From Sipunculus nudus (taxonomy: Eukaryota; Annelida; Sipuncula; Golfingiida; Sipunculidae): a stretch of 64,000 nucleotides of DNA. Location of the stretch: contig CM049318.1 in NCBI GenBank assembly GCA_026874595.1, forward strand, positions 45,178,456 through 45,242,455, read 5' to 3'. The notes beneath the pieces were generated by a model that saw nothing but the letters and a program-made list of their open reading frames with translations, was not told the DNA's origin and made no database searches. Positions 50,021 to 63,420 of the stretch are shown here, piece by piece. Within the stretch, counting starts at the first letter, position 1; the number at the start of each line of letters is the position of its first letter. The translations under genes were made by a program, and so were the position numbers.

Positions 50021-53000
50021 TTCTAAAACGCTTCTTTCGCAATTTAAATCGGTCATTTTTGCTCAAACACGATCTTGTATATACGCGAAAACCGAGCTGA
50101 TTTCGGCGAAAACGACGTTTGTAACAGGGTCTAAATGGCCTATGAAGCTTCTAAAACGCTTCTTTCGCAATTAAATCGGCCATTTTTGCACAAAACACGA
50201 TCTTGTATTACGCGAAAACCGAGCTGATTCGGCGAAAACGACGTTTGTAACAGGGTCTAAATGGCCTAATGAAGCTTCTAAAACGCTTCTTTCGCAATTT
50301 AAATCGGCCATTTTTGCACAAAACACGATCTTGTATTACGCGAAAACCGAGCTGATTTCGGCGAAAACGACGTTTGTAACAGGGTCTAAATGGCCTAATG
50401 AAGCTTCTAAAACGCTTCTTTCGCAATTTAAATCGGCCATTTTTGCACAAAACACGATCTTGTATTACGCGAAAACCGAGCTGATTTCGGCGAAAACGAC
50501 GTTGTAACAGGGTCTTAATGGCCTAATGAAGCTTCTAAAACGCTTCTTTCGCAATTTAAATCGGCCATTTTTGCACAAAACACGATCTTGTATTACGCGA
50601 AAACCGAGCTGATTTCGGCGAAAACGACGTTTGTAACAGGTATAAATGGCCTAATGAAGCTTCTAAAACGCTTCTTTCGCATTTAAATCGGCCATTTTTG
50701 CACAAAACACGATCTTGTATTACGCGAAAAACCGAGCTGATTCGGCGAAAACGGACGTTTGTAACAGGGTCTAAATGGCCTAATGAAGCTTCTAAAACGC
50801 TTCTTTTGCAATTTAAATCGGCCATTTTTGCACAAAAACACGATCTTGTATTACGCGAAAACCGAGCTGATTCGGCGAAAACGACGTTTGTAACAGGGTC
50901 TAAATGGCCTAATGAAGCTTCTAAAAACGCTTCTTTTCGCAATTTAAATCGGCCATTTTTGCACAAAACACGATCTTGTATTCGCGAAAACCGAGCTGAT
51001 TTCGGCGAAAACGACGTTTGTAACAGGGTCTAAATGGCCTAATGAAGCTTCTAAAACGCTTCTTTCGCATTTAAATCGGCCCATTTTTGCACAAAACACG
51101 ATCTTGTATTACGCGAAAACCGAGCTGATTTCGGCGAAAACGACGTTTGTAACAGGGTCTAAATGGCCTAATGAAGCTTCTAAAACGCTCTTTCGCAATT
51201 TAAATCGGCCATTTTTGCACAAAACACGATCTTGTATTACGCGAAAACCGAGCTGATTTCGGCGAAAACGACGTTTGTAACAGGGTCTAAATGGCCTAAT
51301 GAAGCTTCTAAAACGCTTCTTTCGCAATTTAAATCGGCCATTTTTGCACAAAACACGATCTTGTATTACGCGAAAACCGAGCTGATTTCGGCGAAAAAAA
51401 ACGTTTGTAACAGGGTCTTAATGGCCTAATGAAGCTTCTAAAACGCTTCTTTCGCAATTTAAATCGGCCATTTTTGCACAAAACACGATCTTGTATTACG
51501 CGAAAACCGAGCTGATTTCGGCGAAAACGACGTTTGTAACAGGTCTAAATGGCCCAATGAAGCTTCTAAAACGCTTCTTTCGCAATTTAAATCGGCCATT
51601 TTTGCACAAAACACGCTCTTGTATTACGCGAAAAACCGAGCTGATTTCGGGCGAAAAAAACGTTTGTAACAGGTCTTAATGCCTAATGAAGCTTCTAAAA
51701 CGCTTCTTTCGCAATAAAATCGGCCATTTTTGCACAAAACACGATCTTGTATTACGCGAAAACCGAGCTGATTTCGGCGAAAACGACGTTTGTAACAGGG
51801 TCTAAATGGCCCAATGAAGCTTCTAAAACGCTTCTTTCGCAATTTAAATCGGCCATTTTTGCACAAAACACGCTCTTGTATTACGCGAAACCGAGCTGAT
51901 TTCGGCGAAAACGACGTTTGTAACAGGGTCTAAATGGCCTAATGAAGCTTCTAAAACGCTTCTTTCGCAATTTAAAATCGGTCATTTTTGCACAAAACAC
52001 GATCTTGTATTACGCGAAAACCGAGCTGATTTCGGCGAAACGACGTTTGTAACAGGGTCTAAATGGCCTAATGAAGTTTCTAAAACGCTTCTTTCGCAAT
52101 TTAAATCGGTCATTTTTGCACAAAAACACGATCTTGTATTACGCGAAAACCGAGCTGATTTCGGCGAAAACGACGTTTGTAACAGGGTCTAAATGGCCTA
52201 ATGAAGCTTCTAAAACGCTTCTTTCGCAATTTAAATCGGCCATTTTTGCAAAAAACACGATCTTGTATTACGCGAAAACCGAGCTGATTTCGGCGAAAAC
52301 GACGTTTGTAACAGGGTCTAAATGGCCTAATGAAGTTTCTAAAACGCTTCTTTCGCAATTTAAATCGGCCATTTTTTGCACAAAACACGATCTTGTATTA
52401 CGCGAAAACCGAGCTGATTTCGGCGAAAACGACGTTTTGTAACAGGGACTAAATGGCCTAATGAAGCTTCTAAAACGCTTCTTTCGCAATTAAAATCGGG
52501 CCATTTTGCACAAAACACGATCTTGTATTACGCCGAAAACCGAGCTGATTTGGGCGAAAACGACGTTTGTAACAGGGTCTAAATGGCCTAATGAAGCTTC
52601 TAAAACGCTTCTTTCGCAATTTAAATCGGCCATTTTTGCACAAAACACGATCTTGTATTACGCGAAAACCGAGCTGATTTCGGCGAAAACGACGTTTGTA
52701 ACAGGGTCTAAATGGCCTAATGAAGCTTCTAAAACGCTTCTTTCGCAATTTAAATCGGCCATTTTTGCACAAAACACGATCTTGTATTACGCGAAAACCG
52801 AGCTGATTTCGGCGAAAACGACGTTTTGTAACAGGGTCTAATGGCCTAATGAAGCTTCTAAAACGCTTCTTCGCAATTTAAATCGGCCATTTTTTGCACA
52901 AAACACGATCTTGTATTACGCGAAAACCGAGCTGATTTGGGCGAAAACGACGTTTGTAACAGGGTCTAAATGGCCTAATGAAGCTTCTAAAACGCTTCTT

Positions 53001-55826
53001 TCGCAATTTAAATCGGCCATTTTTGCACAAAACACGATCTTGTATTACGCGAAAACCGAGTCTGATTTCGGCGAAAACGACGTTTGTAACAGGGTCTAAA
53101 TGGCCTAATGAAGCTTCTAAACGCTTCTTTCGCAATTTAAATCGGCCATTTTTGCACAAAACACGATCTTGTATTACGCGAAAACCGAGCTGATTTCGGC
53201 GAAAACGACGTTTGTAACAGGGTTTAAATGGCCCTAATGAAGCTTCTAAAACGCTTCTTTCGCAATTTAAATCGGCCATTTTTGCACAAAACACGATCTT
53301 GTATTACGCGAAAACCGAGCTGATTTCGGCGAAAACGACGTTTGTAACAGGGTCTAAATGGCCTAATGAAGCTTCTAAAACGCTTCTTTCGCATTTAAAT
53401 CGGCCATTTTTGCACAAAACACGATCTTGTATTACGCGAAAACCGAGCTGATTTCGGCGAAAACGACGTTTGTAACAGGGTCTAAATGGCCTAATGAAGC
53501 TTCTAAAACGCTTCTTTCGCAATTTAAATCGGCCATTTTTGCACAAAACACGATCTGTATTACGCGAAAACCGAGCTGATTTCGGCGAAAACGACGTTTG
53601 TAACAGGGTCTAAATGGCCTAATGAAGCTTCTAAAACGCTTCTTTCGCAATTTAAATCGGCCATTTTTGCACAAAACACGATCTTGTATTACGCGAAACC
53701 GAGCTGATTTCGGCGAAAACGGACGTTTGTAACAGGGTCTAAATGGCCTAATGAAGCTTCTAAAACGCTTCTTTCGCAATTTAAATCGGCCATTTTTGCA
53801 CAAAACACGATCTTGTATTACGCGAAAACCGAGCTGATTTCGGCGAAAAAAACGTTTGTAACAGGGTCTTAATGGCCTAATGAAGGCTTCTAAAACGCTT
53901 CTTTCGCAATTTAAATCGGCCATTTTTGCACAAAACACGATCTTGTATTACGCGAAAACGAGCTGATTTCGGCGAAAACGACGTTTGTAACAGGGTCTAA
54001 ATGGCCCAATGAAGCTTCTAAAACGCTTCTTTCGCATTTAAATCGGCCATTTTTGCACAAAACACGCTCTTGTATTACGCGAAAACCGAGCTGATTTCGG
54101 CGAAAACGACGTTTGTAACAGGGTCTAAATGGCCCAATGAGCTTCTAAAACGCTTCTTTCGCAATTTAAATCGGCCATTTTTGCACAAAACACGCTCTGT
54201 ATTACGCGAAAACCGAGCTGATTTCGGCGAAAACGACGTTTGTAACAGGGTCTAAATGGCCTAATGAAGCTTCTAAAACGCTTCTTTCGCAATTTAAATC
54301 GGCCATTTTTGCACAAACACGATCTTGTATTACGCGAAAACCGAGCTGATTTGGGCGAAAACGACGTTTGTAACAGGGTCTAAATGGCCTAATGAAGCTT
54401 CTAAAACGCTTCTTTCGCAATTTAAATCGCCATTTTTGCACAAAACACGATCTTGTATTACGCGAAAACCCGAGCTGATTTCGGCGAAAACGACGTTTGT
54501 AACAGGGTCTAAATGGCCTAATGAAGCTTCTAAAACGCTTCTTTCGCAATTTAAATCGGTCATTTTTGCACAAAACACGATCTTGTATTACGCGAAAACC
54601 GAGCTGATTTCGGCGAAAACGACGTTTGTAACAGGGTCTAAATGGCCTAATGAAGCTTCTAAAACGCTTCTTTCGCAATTTAAATCGGCCATTTTTGCAA
54701 AAAACACGATCTTGTATTACGCGAAAACCGAGCTGATTTCGGCGAAAACGACGTTTGTAACAGGGTCTAAATGGCCTAATGAAGTTTCTAAAACGCTTCT
54801 TTCGCAATTTAAATCGGCCATTTTTGCACAAAACACGATCTTGTATTAACGCGAAAACCGAGCTGATTTCGGCGAAAACGACGTTTGTAACAGGGACTAA
54901 ATGGCCTAATGAAGCTTCTAAAACGCTTCTTTCGCAATTTAAATCGGCCCATTTTTGCACAAAACACGATCTTGTATTACGCGAAAACCGAGCTGATTTG
55001 GGCGAAAACGACGTTTGTAACAGGGTCTAAATGGCCTAATGAAGCTTCTAAAACGCTTCTTTCGCAATTTAATCGGCCATTTTTGCACAAAACACGATCT
55101 TGTATTACGCGAAAACCGAGCTGATTTCGGCGAAAACGACGTTTGTAACAGGGTCTAAATGGCCTAATGAAGCTTCTAAAACGCTTCTTTCGCAATTAAA
55201 ATCGCGCCATTTTTGCACAAAACACGATCTTGTATTACGCGAAAACCGAGCTGATTTCGGCGAAAACGACGTTTGTAACAGGGTCTAAATGGCCTAATGA
55301 AGCTTCTAAAACGCTTCTTTCGCAATTTAAATCGGCCATTTTTGCACAAACACGATCTTGTATTACGCGAAAACCGAGCTGATTTCGGCGAAAACGACGT
55401 TTGTAACAGGGTCTAAATGGCCTAATGAAGCTTCTAAAACGCTTCTTTCGCAATTTAAATCGGCCATTTTTGCACAAAACACGATCTTGTATTACGCGAA
55501 AAACCGAGCTGATTTGGCGAAACGACGTTTGTAACAGGGTCTAAATGGCCTAATGAAGCTTCTAAAACGCTTCTTTCGCAATTTAAATCGGCCATTTTTG
55601 CACAAAACACGATCTTGTATTACGCGAAAACCGAGCTGATTTCGGCGAAAACGACGTTTGTACAGGGTCTAAATGGCCTAATGAAGCTTCTAAAACGCTT
55701 CTTTGGCAATTTAAATCGGCCATTTTTGCACAAAACACGATCTTGTATTAACGCGAAAACCGAGCTGATTTCGGCGAAAACGACGTTTGTAACAGGGTTT
55801 AAATGGCCTAATGAAGCTTGAAGCTT
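49600..55826 (-). repeat. Low-quality satellite block with many single-base indels
   Basis: About 48 monomers carry dozens of scattered one-base insertions and deletions, for example near 49605 (gacgttgta), 49920, 49975, 50008, 50078 (tatatacg), 50142, 50170, 50228, 50507, 51190, 51713, 53050, 53555, 53698, 54136, 54428, 55204 and 55516. Flanking DNA on both sides is nearly indel-free. The errors are not confined to homopolymers. Underneath lies a 19-mer repeat: ggtcat, gcaaaaaac, gaagtttc, gggacta and gatttggg occur at 52108-52550 and again at 54558-54999, 2450 bp apart. This looks like unpolished long-read gap fill rather than biological decay. Confidence 0.85.
55813..55826. repeat. 7-bp tandem duplication (gaagctt) at a block junction
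   Basis: The normal aatgaagcttctaaa appears here as aatgaagcttgaagcttcta, with gaagctt present twice (55813-55819 and 55820-55826). It lies exactly where the indel-rich block ends and clean sequence begins. I saw no other such duplication in the window, so it is probably the scar of an assembly join, although a real small duplication cannot be excluded. Confidence 0.85.
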
Positions 55827-58800
55827 CTAAAACGCTTCTTTCGCAATTTAAATCGGCCATTTTTGCACAAAACACGATCTTGTATTACGCGAAAACCGAG
55901 CTGATTTCGGCGAAAACGACGTTTGTAACAGGGTCTAAATGGCCTAATGAAGCTTCTAAAACGCTTCTTTCGCAATTTAAATCGGCCATTTTTGCACAAA
56001 ACACGATCTTGTATTACGCGAAAACCGAGCTGATTTCGGCGAAAACGACGTTTGTAACAGGGTCTAAATGGCCTAATGAAGCTTCTAAAACGCTTCTTTC
56101 GCAATTTAAATCGGCCATTTTTGCACAAAACACGATCTTGTATTACGCGAAAACCGAGCTGATTTCGGCGAAAACGACGTTTGTAACAGGGTCTAAATGG
56201 CCTAATGAAGCTTCTAAAACGCTTCTTTCGCAATTTAAATCGGCCATTTTTGCACAAAACACGATCTTGTATTACGCGAAAACCGAGCTGATTTCGGCGA
56301 AAACGACGTTTGTAACAGGGTCTAAATGGCCTAATGAAGCTTCTAAAACGCTTCTTTCGCAATTTAAATCGGCCATTTTTGCACAAAACACGATCTTGTA
56401 TTACGCGAAAACCGAGCTGATTTCGGCGAAAACGACGTTTGTAACAGGGTCTAAATGGCCTAATGAAGCTTCTAAAACGCTTCTTTCGCAATTTAAATCG
56501 GCCATTTTTGCACAAAACACGATCTTGTATTACGCGAAAACCGAGCTGATTTCGGCGAAAACGACGTTTGTAACAGGGTCTTAATGGCCTAATGAAGCTT
56601 CTAAAACGCTTCTTTCGCAATTTAAATCGGCCATTTTTGCACAAAACACGATCTTGTATTACGCGAAAACCGAGCTGATTTCGGCGAAAACGACGTTTGT
56701 AACAGGGTCTAAATGGCCTAATGAAGCTTCTAAAACGCTTCTTTCGCAATTTAAATCGGCCATTTTTGCACAAAACACGATCTTGTATTACGCGAAAACC
56801 GAGCTGATTTCGGCGAAAACGACGTTTGTAACAGGGTCTAAATGGCCTAATGAAGCTTCTAAAACGCTTCTTTCGCAATTTAAATCGGCCATTTTTGCAC
56901 AAAACACGATCTTGTATTACGCGAAAACCGAGCTGATTTCGGCGAAAACGACGTTTGTAACAGGGTCTAAATGGCCTAATGAAGCTTCTAAAACGCTTCT
57001 TTCGCAATTTAAATCGGCCATTTTTGCACAAAACACGATCTTGTATTACGCGAAAACCGAGCTGATTTCGGCGAAAACGACGTTTGTAACAGGGTCTAAA
57101 TGGCCTAATGAAGCTTCTAAAACGCTTCTTTCGCAATTTAAATCGGCCATTTTTGCACAAAACACGATCTTGTATTACGCGAAAACCGAGCTGATTTCGG
57201 CGAAAACGACGTTTGTAACAGGGTCTAAATGGCCTAATGAAGCTTCTAAAACGCTTCTTTCGCAATTAAAATCGGCCATTTTTGCACAAAACACGATCTT
57301 GTATTACGCGAAAACCGAGCTGATTTCGGCGAAAACGACGTTTGTAACAGGGTCTAAATGGCCTAATGAAGCTTCTAAAACGCTTCTTTCGCAATTTAAA
57401 TCGGCCATTTTTGCACAAAACACGATCTTGTATTACGCGAAAACCGAGCTGATTTCGGCGAAAACGACGTTTGTAACAGGGTCTAAATGGCCTAATGAAG
57501 CTTCTAAAACGCTTCTTTCGCAATTTAAATCGGCCATTTTTGCACAAAACACGATCTTGTATTACGCGAAAACCGAGCTGATTTCGGCGAAAACGACGTT
57601 TGTAACAGGGTCTAAATGGCCTAATGAAGCTTCTAAAACGCTTCTTTCGCAATTTAAATCGGCCATTTTTGCACAAAACACGATCTTGTATTACGCGAAA
57701 ACCGAGCTGATTTCGGCGAAAACGACGTTTGTAACAGGGTCTAAATGGCCTAATGAAGCTTCTAAAACGCTTCTTTCGCAATTTAAATCGGCCATTTTTG
57801 CACAAAACACGATCTTGTATTACGCGAAAACCGAGCTGATTTCGGCGAAAACGACGTTTGTAACAGGGTCTAAATGGCCTAATGAAGCTTCTAAAACGCT
57901 TCTTTCGCAATTTAAATCGGCCATTTTTGCACAAAACACGATCTTGTATTACGCGAAAACCGAGCTGATTTCGGCGAAAACGACGTTTGTAACAGGGTCT
58001 AAATGGCCTAATGAAGCTTCTAAAACGCTTCTTTCGCAATTTAAATCGGCCATTTTTGCACAAAACACGATCTTGTATTACGCGAAAACCGAGCTGATTT
58101 CGGCCAAAACGACGTTTGTAACAGGGTTTAAATGGCCTAATGAAGCTTCTAAAACGCTTCTTTCGCAATTTAAATCGGCCATTTTTGCACAAAACACGAT
58201 CTTGTATTACGCGAAAACCGAGCTGATTTCGGCGAAAACGACGTTTGTAACAGGGTCTAAATGGCCTAAGGAAGCTTCTAAAACGCTTCTTTTGCAATTT
58301 AAATCGGCCATTTTTGCACAAAACACGATCTTGTATTACGCGAAAACCGAGCTGATTTCGGCGAAAACGACGTTTGTAACAGGGTCTAAATGGCCTAATG
58401 AAGCTTCTAAAACGCTTCTTTCGCAATTTAAATCGGCCATTTTTGCACAAAACACGATCTTGTATTACGCGAAAACCGAGCTGATTTCGGCGAAAACGAC
58501 GTTTGTAACAGGGTCTAAATGGCCTAATGAAGCTTCTAAAACGCTTCTTTCGCAATTTAAATCGGCCATTTTTGCACAAAACACGATCTTGTATTACGCG
58601 AAAACCGAGCTGATTTCGGCGAAAACGACGTTTGTAACAGGGTCTAAATGGCCTAATGAAGCTTCTAAAACGCTTCTTTCGCAATTTAAATCGGCCATTT
58701 TTGCACAAAACACGATCTTGTATTACGCGAAAACCGAGCTGATTTCGGCGAAAACGACGTTTGTAACAGGGTCTAAATGGCCTAATGAAGCTTCTAAAAC

Positions 58801-59900
58801 GCTTCTTTCGCAATTTAAATCGGCCATTTTTGCACAAAACACGATCTTGTATTACGCGAAAACCGAGCTGATTTCGGCGAAAACGACGTTTGTAACAGGG
58901 TCTTAATGGCCTAATGAAGCTTCTAAAACGCTTCTTTCGCAATTTAAATCGGCCATTTTTGCACAAAACACGATCTTGTATTACGCGAAAACCGAGCTGA
59001 TTTCGGCGAAAACGACGTTTGTAACAGGGTCTTAATGGCCTAATGAAGCTTCTAAAACGCTTCTTTCGCAATTTAAATCGGCCATTTTTGCACAAAACAC
59101 GATCTTGTATTACGCGAAAACCGAGCTGATTTCGGCGAAAACGACGTTTGTAACAGGGTCTAAATGGCCTAATGAAGCTTCTAAAACGCTTCTTTCGCAA
59201 TTTAAATCGGCCATTTTTGCACAAAACACGATCTTGTATTACGCGAAAACCGAGCTGATTTCGGCGAAAACGACGTTTGTAACAGGGTCTAAATGGCCTA
59301 ATGAAGCTTCTAAAACGCTTCTTTCGCAATTTAAATCGGCCATTTTTGCACAAAACACGATCTTGTATTACGCGAAAACCGAGCTGATTTCGGCGAAAAC
59401 GACGTTTGTAACAGGGTCTTAATGGCCTAATGAAGCTTCTAAAACGCTTCTTTCGCAATTTAAAACGGCCATTTTTGCACAAAACACGATCTTGTATTAC
59501 GCGAAAACCGAGCTGATTTCGGCGAAAACGACGTTTGTAACAGGGTCTAAATGGCCTAATGAAGCTTCTAAAACGCTTCTTTCGCAATTTAAATCGGCCA
59601 TTTTTGCACAAAACACGATCTTGTATTACGCGAAAACCGAGCTGATTTCGGCAAAAAAGACGTTTGTAACAGGGTCTAAATGGCCTAATGAAGCTTCTAA
59701 AACGCTTCTTTCGCAATTTAAATCGGCCATTTTTGCACAAAACACGATCTTGTATTACGCGAAAACCGAGCTGATTTCGGCGAAAACGACGTTTGTAACA
59801 GGGTCTAAATGGCCCAATGAAGCTTCTAAAACGCTTCTTTCGCAATTTAAATCGGCCATTTTGCACAAAACACGATCTTGTATTACGCGAAAACCGAGCT
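55827..59900 (-). repeat. Clean satellite segment sharing arm A higher-order markers
   Basis: About 31 nearly identical monomers lie here. CTTAA at 56580 and TAAAA at 57267 are 687 bp apart, the mirror image of the TTTTA-to-TTAAG spacing at 3322-4009, 7706-8393 and 12609-13296. Further markers are ggccaaaacg with gggtttaaa near 58103-58130, cctaagg with ttttgcaa near 58268-58295, and CTTAA at 58902, 59031 and 59418 (spacing 129 and 387). Others are aaaacggcc near 59463, gcaaaaaag near 59652, cccaatg near 59813 and a one-base deletion near 59863. Confidence 0.8.
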
Positions 59901-62790
59901 GATTTCGGCGAAAACGACGTTTGTAACAGGGTCTAAATGGCCTAATGAAGCTTCTAAAATGCTTCTATCGCAATTTAAATCGGCCATTTTTGCACAAAAC
60001 ACAATCTTGTATTACGCGAAAACCGAGCTGATTTCGGCGAAAACGACGTTTGTAACAGGGACTAAATGGCCTAATGAAGCTTCTAAAACGCTTCTTTCGC
60101 AATTTAAATCGGCCATTTTTGCACAAAACACGATCTTGTATTACGCGAAAACCGAGCTGATTTCGGCGAAAACGACGTTTGTAACAGGGTCTAAATGGCC
60201 TAATGAAGCTTCTAAAACGCTTCTTTCGCAATTTAAATCGGCCAATTTTGCACAAAACACGATCTTGTATTACGCGAAAACCGAGCTGATTTCGGCGAAA
60301 ACGACGTTTGTAACAGGGTCTAAATGGCCTAATGAAGCTTCTAAAACGCTTCTTTCGCAATTTAAATCGGCCATTTTTGCACAAAACACGATCTTGTATT
60401 ACGCGAAAACCGAGCTGATTTCGGCGAAAACGACGTTTGTAACAGGGTCTAAATGGCCTAATGAAGCTTCTAAAACGCTTCTTTCGCAATTTTAATCGGC
60501 CATTTTTGCACAAAACACGATCTTGTATTACGCGAAAACCGAGCTGATTTCGGCGAAAACGACGTTTGTAACAGGGTCTAAATGGCCTAATGAAGCTTCT
60601 AAAACGCTTCTTTCGCAATTTAAATCGGCCATTTTTGCACAAAACACGATCTTGTATTACGCGAAAACCGAGCCCATTTCGGCGAAAACGACGTTTGTAA
60701 CAGGGTCTAAATGGCCTAATGAAGCTTCTAAAACGCTTCTTTCGCAATTTAAATCGGCCATTTTTGCACAAAACACGATCTTGTATTACGCGAAAACCGA
60801 GCTGATTTCGGCGAAAACGACGTTTGTAACAGGGTCTAAATGACCTAATGAAGCTTCTAAAACGCTTCTTTCGCAATTTAAATCGGCCATTTTTGCACAA
60901 AACACGATCTTGTATTACGCGAAAACCGAGCTGATTTCGGCGAAAACGACGTTTGTAACAGGGTCTAAATGGCCTAATGAAGCTTCTAAAACGCTTCTTT
61001 CGCAATTTAAATCGGCCAATTTTGCACAAAACACGATCTTGTATTACGCGAAAACCGAGCTGATTTCGGCGAAAACGACGTTTGTAACAGGGTCTAAATG
61101 GCCTAATGAAGCTTCTAAAACGCTTCTTTCGCAATTTAAATCGGCCATTTTTGCACAAAACACGATCTTGTATTACGCGAAAACCGAGCTGATTTCGGCG
61201 AAAACGACGTTTGTAACAGGGTCTAAATGGCCTAATGAAGCTTCTAAAACGCTTCTTTCGCAATTTAAATCGGCCATTTTTGCACAAAACACGATCTTGT
61301 ATTACGCGAAAACCGAGCTGATTTCGGCGAAAACGACGTTTGTAACAGGGTCTAAATGGCCTAATGAAGCTTCTAAAACGCTTCTTTCGCAATTTAAATC
61401 GGCCATTTTTGCACAAAACACGATCTTGTATTACGCGAAAACCGAGCCCATTTCGGCGAAAACGACGTTTGTAACAGGGTCTAAATGGCCTAATGAAGCT
61501 TCTAAAACGCTTCTTTCGCAATTTAAATCGGCCATTTTTGCACAAAACACGATCTTGTATTACGCGAAAACCGAGCTGATTTCGGCGAAAACGACGTTTG
61601 TAACAGGGTCTAAATGGCCTAATGAAGCTTCTAAAACGCTTCTTTCGCAATTTAAATCGGCCATTTTTGCACAAAACACGATCTTGTATTACGCGAAAAC
61701 CGAGCTGATTTCGGCGAAAACGACGTTTGTAACAGGGTCTAAATGGCCTAATGAAGCTTCTAAAACGCTTCTTTCGCAATTTAAATCGGCCAATTTTGCA
61801 CAAAACACGATCTTGTATTACGCGAAAACCGAGCTGATTTCGGCGAAAACGACGTTTGTAACAGGGTCTAAATGGCCTAATGAAGCTTCTAAAACGCTTC
61901 TTTCGCAATTTAAATCGGCCATTTTTGCACAAAACACGATCTTGTATTACGCGAAAACCGAGCCCATTTCGGCGAAAACGACGTTTGTAACAGGGTCTAA
62001 ATGGCCTAATGAAGCTTCTAAAACGCTTCTTTCGCAATTTAAATCGGCCATTTTTGCACAAAACACGATCTTGTATTACGCGAAAACCGAGCTGATTTCG
62101 GCGAAAACGACGTTTGTAACAGGGTCTAAATGGCCTAATGAAGCTTCTAAAACGCTTCTTTCGCAATTTAAATCGGCCATTTTTGCACAAAACACGATCT
62201 TGTATTACGCGAAAACCGAGCTGATTTCGGCGAAAACGACGTTTGTAACAGGGTCTAAATGGCCTAATGAAGCTTCTAAAACGCTTCTTTCGCAATTTAA
62301 ATCGGCCATTTTTGCACAAAACACGATCTTGTATTACGCGAAAACCGAGCTGATTTCGGCGAAAACGACGTTTGTAACAGGGTCTAAATGGCCTAATGAA
62401 GCTTCTAAAACGCTTCTTTCGCAATTTAAATCGGCCATTTTTGCAGAAAACACGATCTTGTATTACGCGAAAACCGAGCTGATTTCGGCGAAAACGACGT
62501 TTGTAACAGGGTCTAAATGGCCTAATGAAGCTTCTAAAACGCTTCTTTCGCAATTTAAATCGGCCATTTTTGTACAAAACACGATCTTGTATTACGCGAA
62601 AACCGAGCTGATTTCGGCGAAAACGACGTTTGTAACAGGGTCTAAATGGCCCAATGAAGCTTCTAAAACGCTTCTTTCGCAATTTAAATCGGCCATTTTT
62701 GCACAAAACACGATCTTGTATTACGCGAAAACCGAGCTGATTTCGGCGAAAACGACGTTTGTAACAGGGTCTAAATGGCCTAATGAAGCT
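59901..62790 (-). repeat. 22-mer higher-order repeat (2838 bp) with inner 6-mer (774 bp)
   Basis: The aaaatgcttctatcg plus acaatcttg pair occurs at 59956 and again at 62794, exactly 22 monomers apart. Inside, ggccaat occurs at 60240, 61014 and 61788, exactly 774 bp (6 monomers) apart, and gagccc for gagctg at 60670, 61444 and 61960. The third inner copy is two monomers shorter. Single-copy marks include caattttaatcgg near 60488, aaatgacc near 60840, gcagaaaac near 62445 and ttgtacaaaac near 62571. Confidence 0.85.
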
Positions 62791-63420
62791 TCTAAAATGC
62801 TTCTATCGCAATTTAAATCGGCCATTTTTGCACAAAACACAATCTTGTATTACGCGAAAACCGAGCTGATTTCGGCGAAAACGACGTTTGTAACAGTGTC
62901 TAAATGGCCTAATGAAGCTTCTAAAACGCTTCTTTCGCAATTTAAATCGGCCATTTTTGCACAAAACACGATCTTGTATTACGCGAAAACCGAGCCCATT
63001 TCGGCGAAAACGACGTTTGTAACAGGGTCTAAATGGCCTAATGAAGCTTCTAAAACGCTTCTTTCGAAATTTAAATCGGCCATTTTTGCACAAAACACGA
63101 TCTTGTATTACGCGAAAACCGAGCTGATTTCGGCGAAAACGACGTCTGTAACAGGGTCTAAATAGCCTAATGAAGCTTCTAAAACGCTTCTTTCGCAATT
63201 TAAATCGGCCATTTTTGCACAAAACACGATCTTGTATTACGCGAAAACCGAGCTGATTTCGGCGAAAACGACGTTTGTAACAGGGTCTAAATGGCCTAAT
63301 GAAGCTTCTAAAACGCTTCTTTCGCAATTTAAATCGGCCATTTTTGCACAAAACACGATCTTGTATTACGCGAAAACCGAGCTGATTTCGGCGAAAACGA
63401 CATTTGTAACAGGGTCTAAA
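62791..63420 (-). repeat. Start of the next 22-mer copy, mildly diverged
   Basis: Standard monomers begin with the repeated aaaatgcttctatcg marker at 62794. They carry a few private substitutions: acagtgtct near 62896, gagccc at 62992, tttcgaaat near 63064, gacgtctg near 63143, aaatagcc near 63162 and gacatttg near 63400. They form a transition to the more diverged end of the window. Confidence 0.75.

Noticed and set aside
49600-55826. Biological decay (degenerate old satellite) as the cause of the indel-rich block
   Set aside because: The boundaries are abrupt, substitutions are not raised in proportion to indels, and the variant series matches clean neighbours. Sequencing or gap-fill error explains it better, though reads would be needed to settle it.
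57266-59866. Very long open frames (up to about 900 codons) of a 43-residue basic repeat, as possible protein genes
   Set aside because: The frames follow the monomer period, occur on both strands, flip with array orientation, have no unique ends or domains and are broken at random by monomer variants. They are by-products of a repeat length divisible by three.
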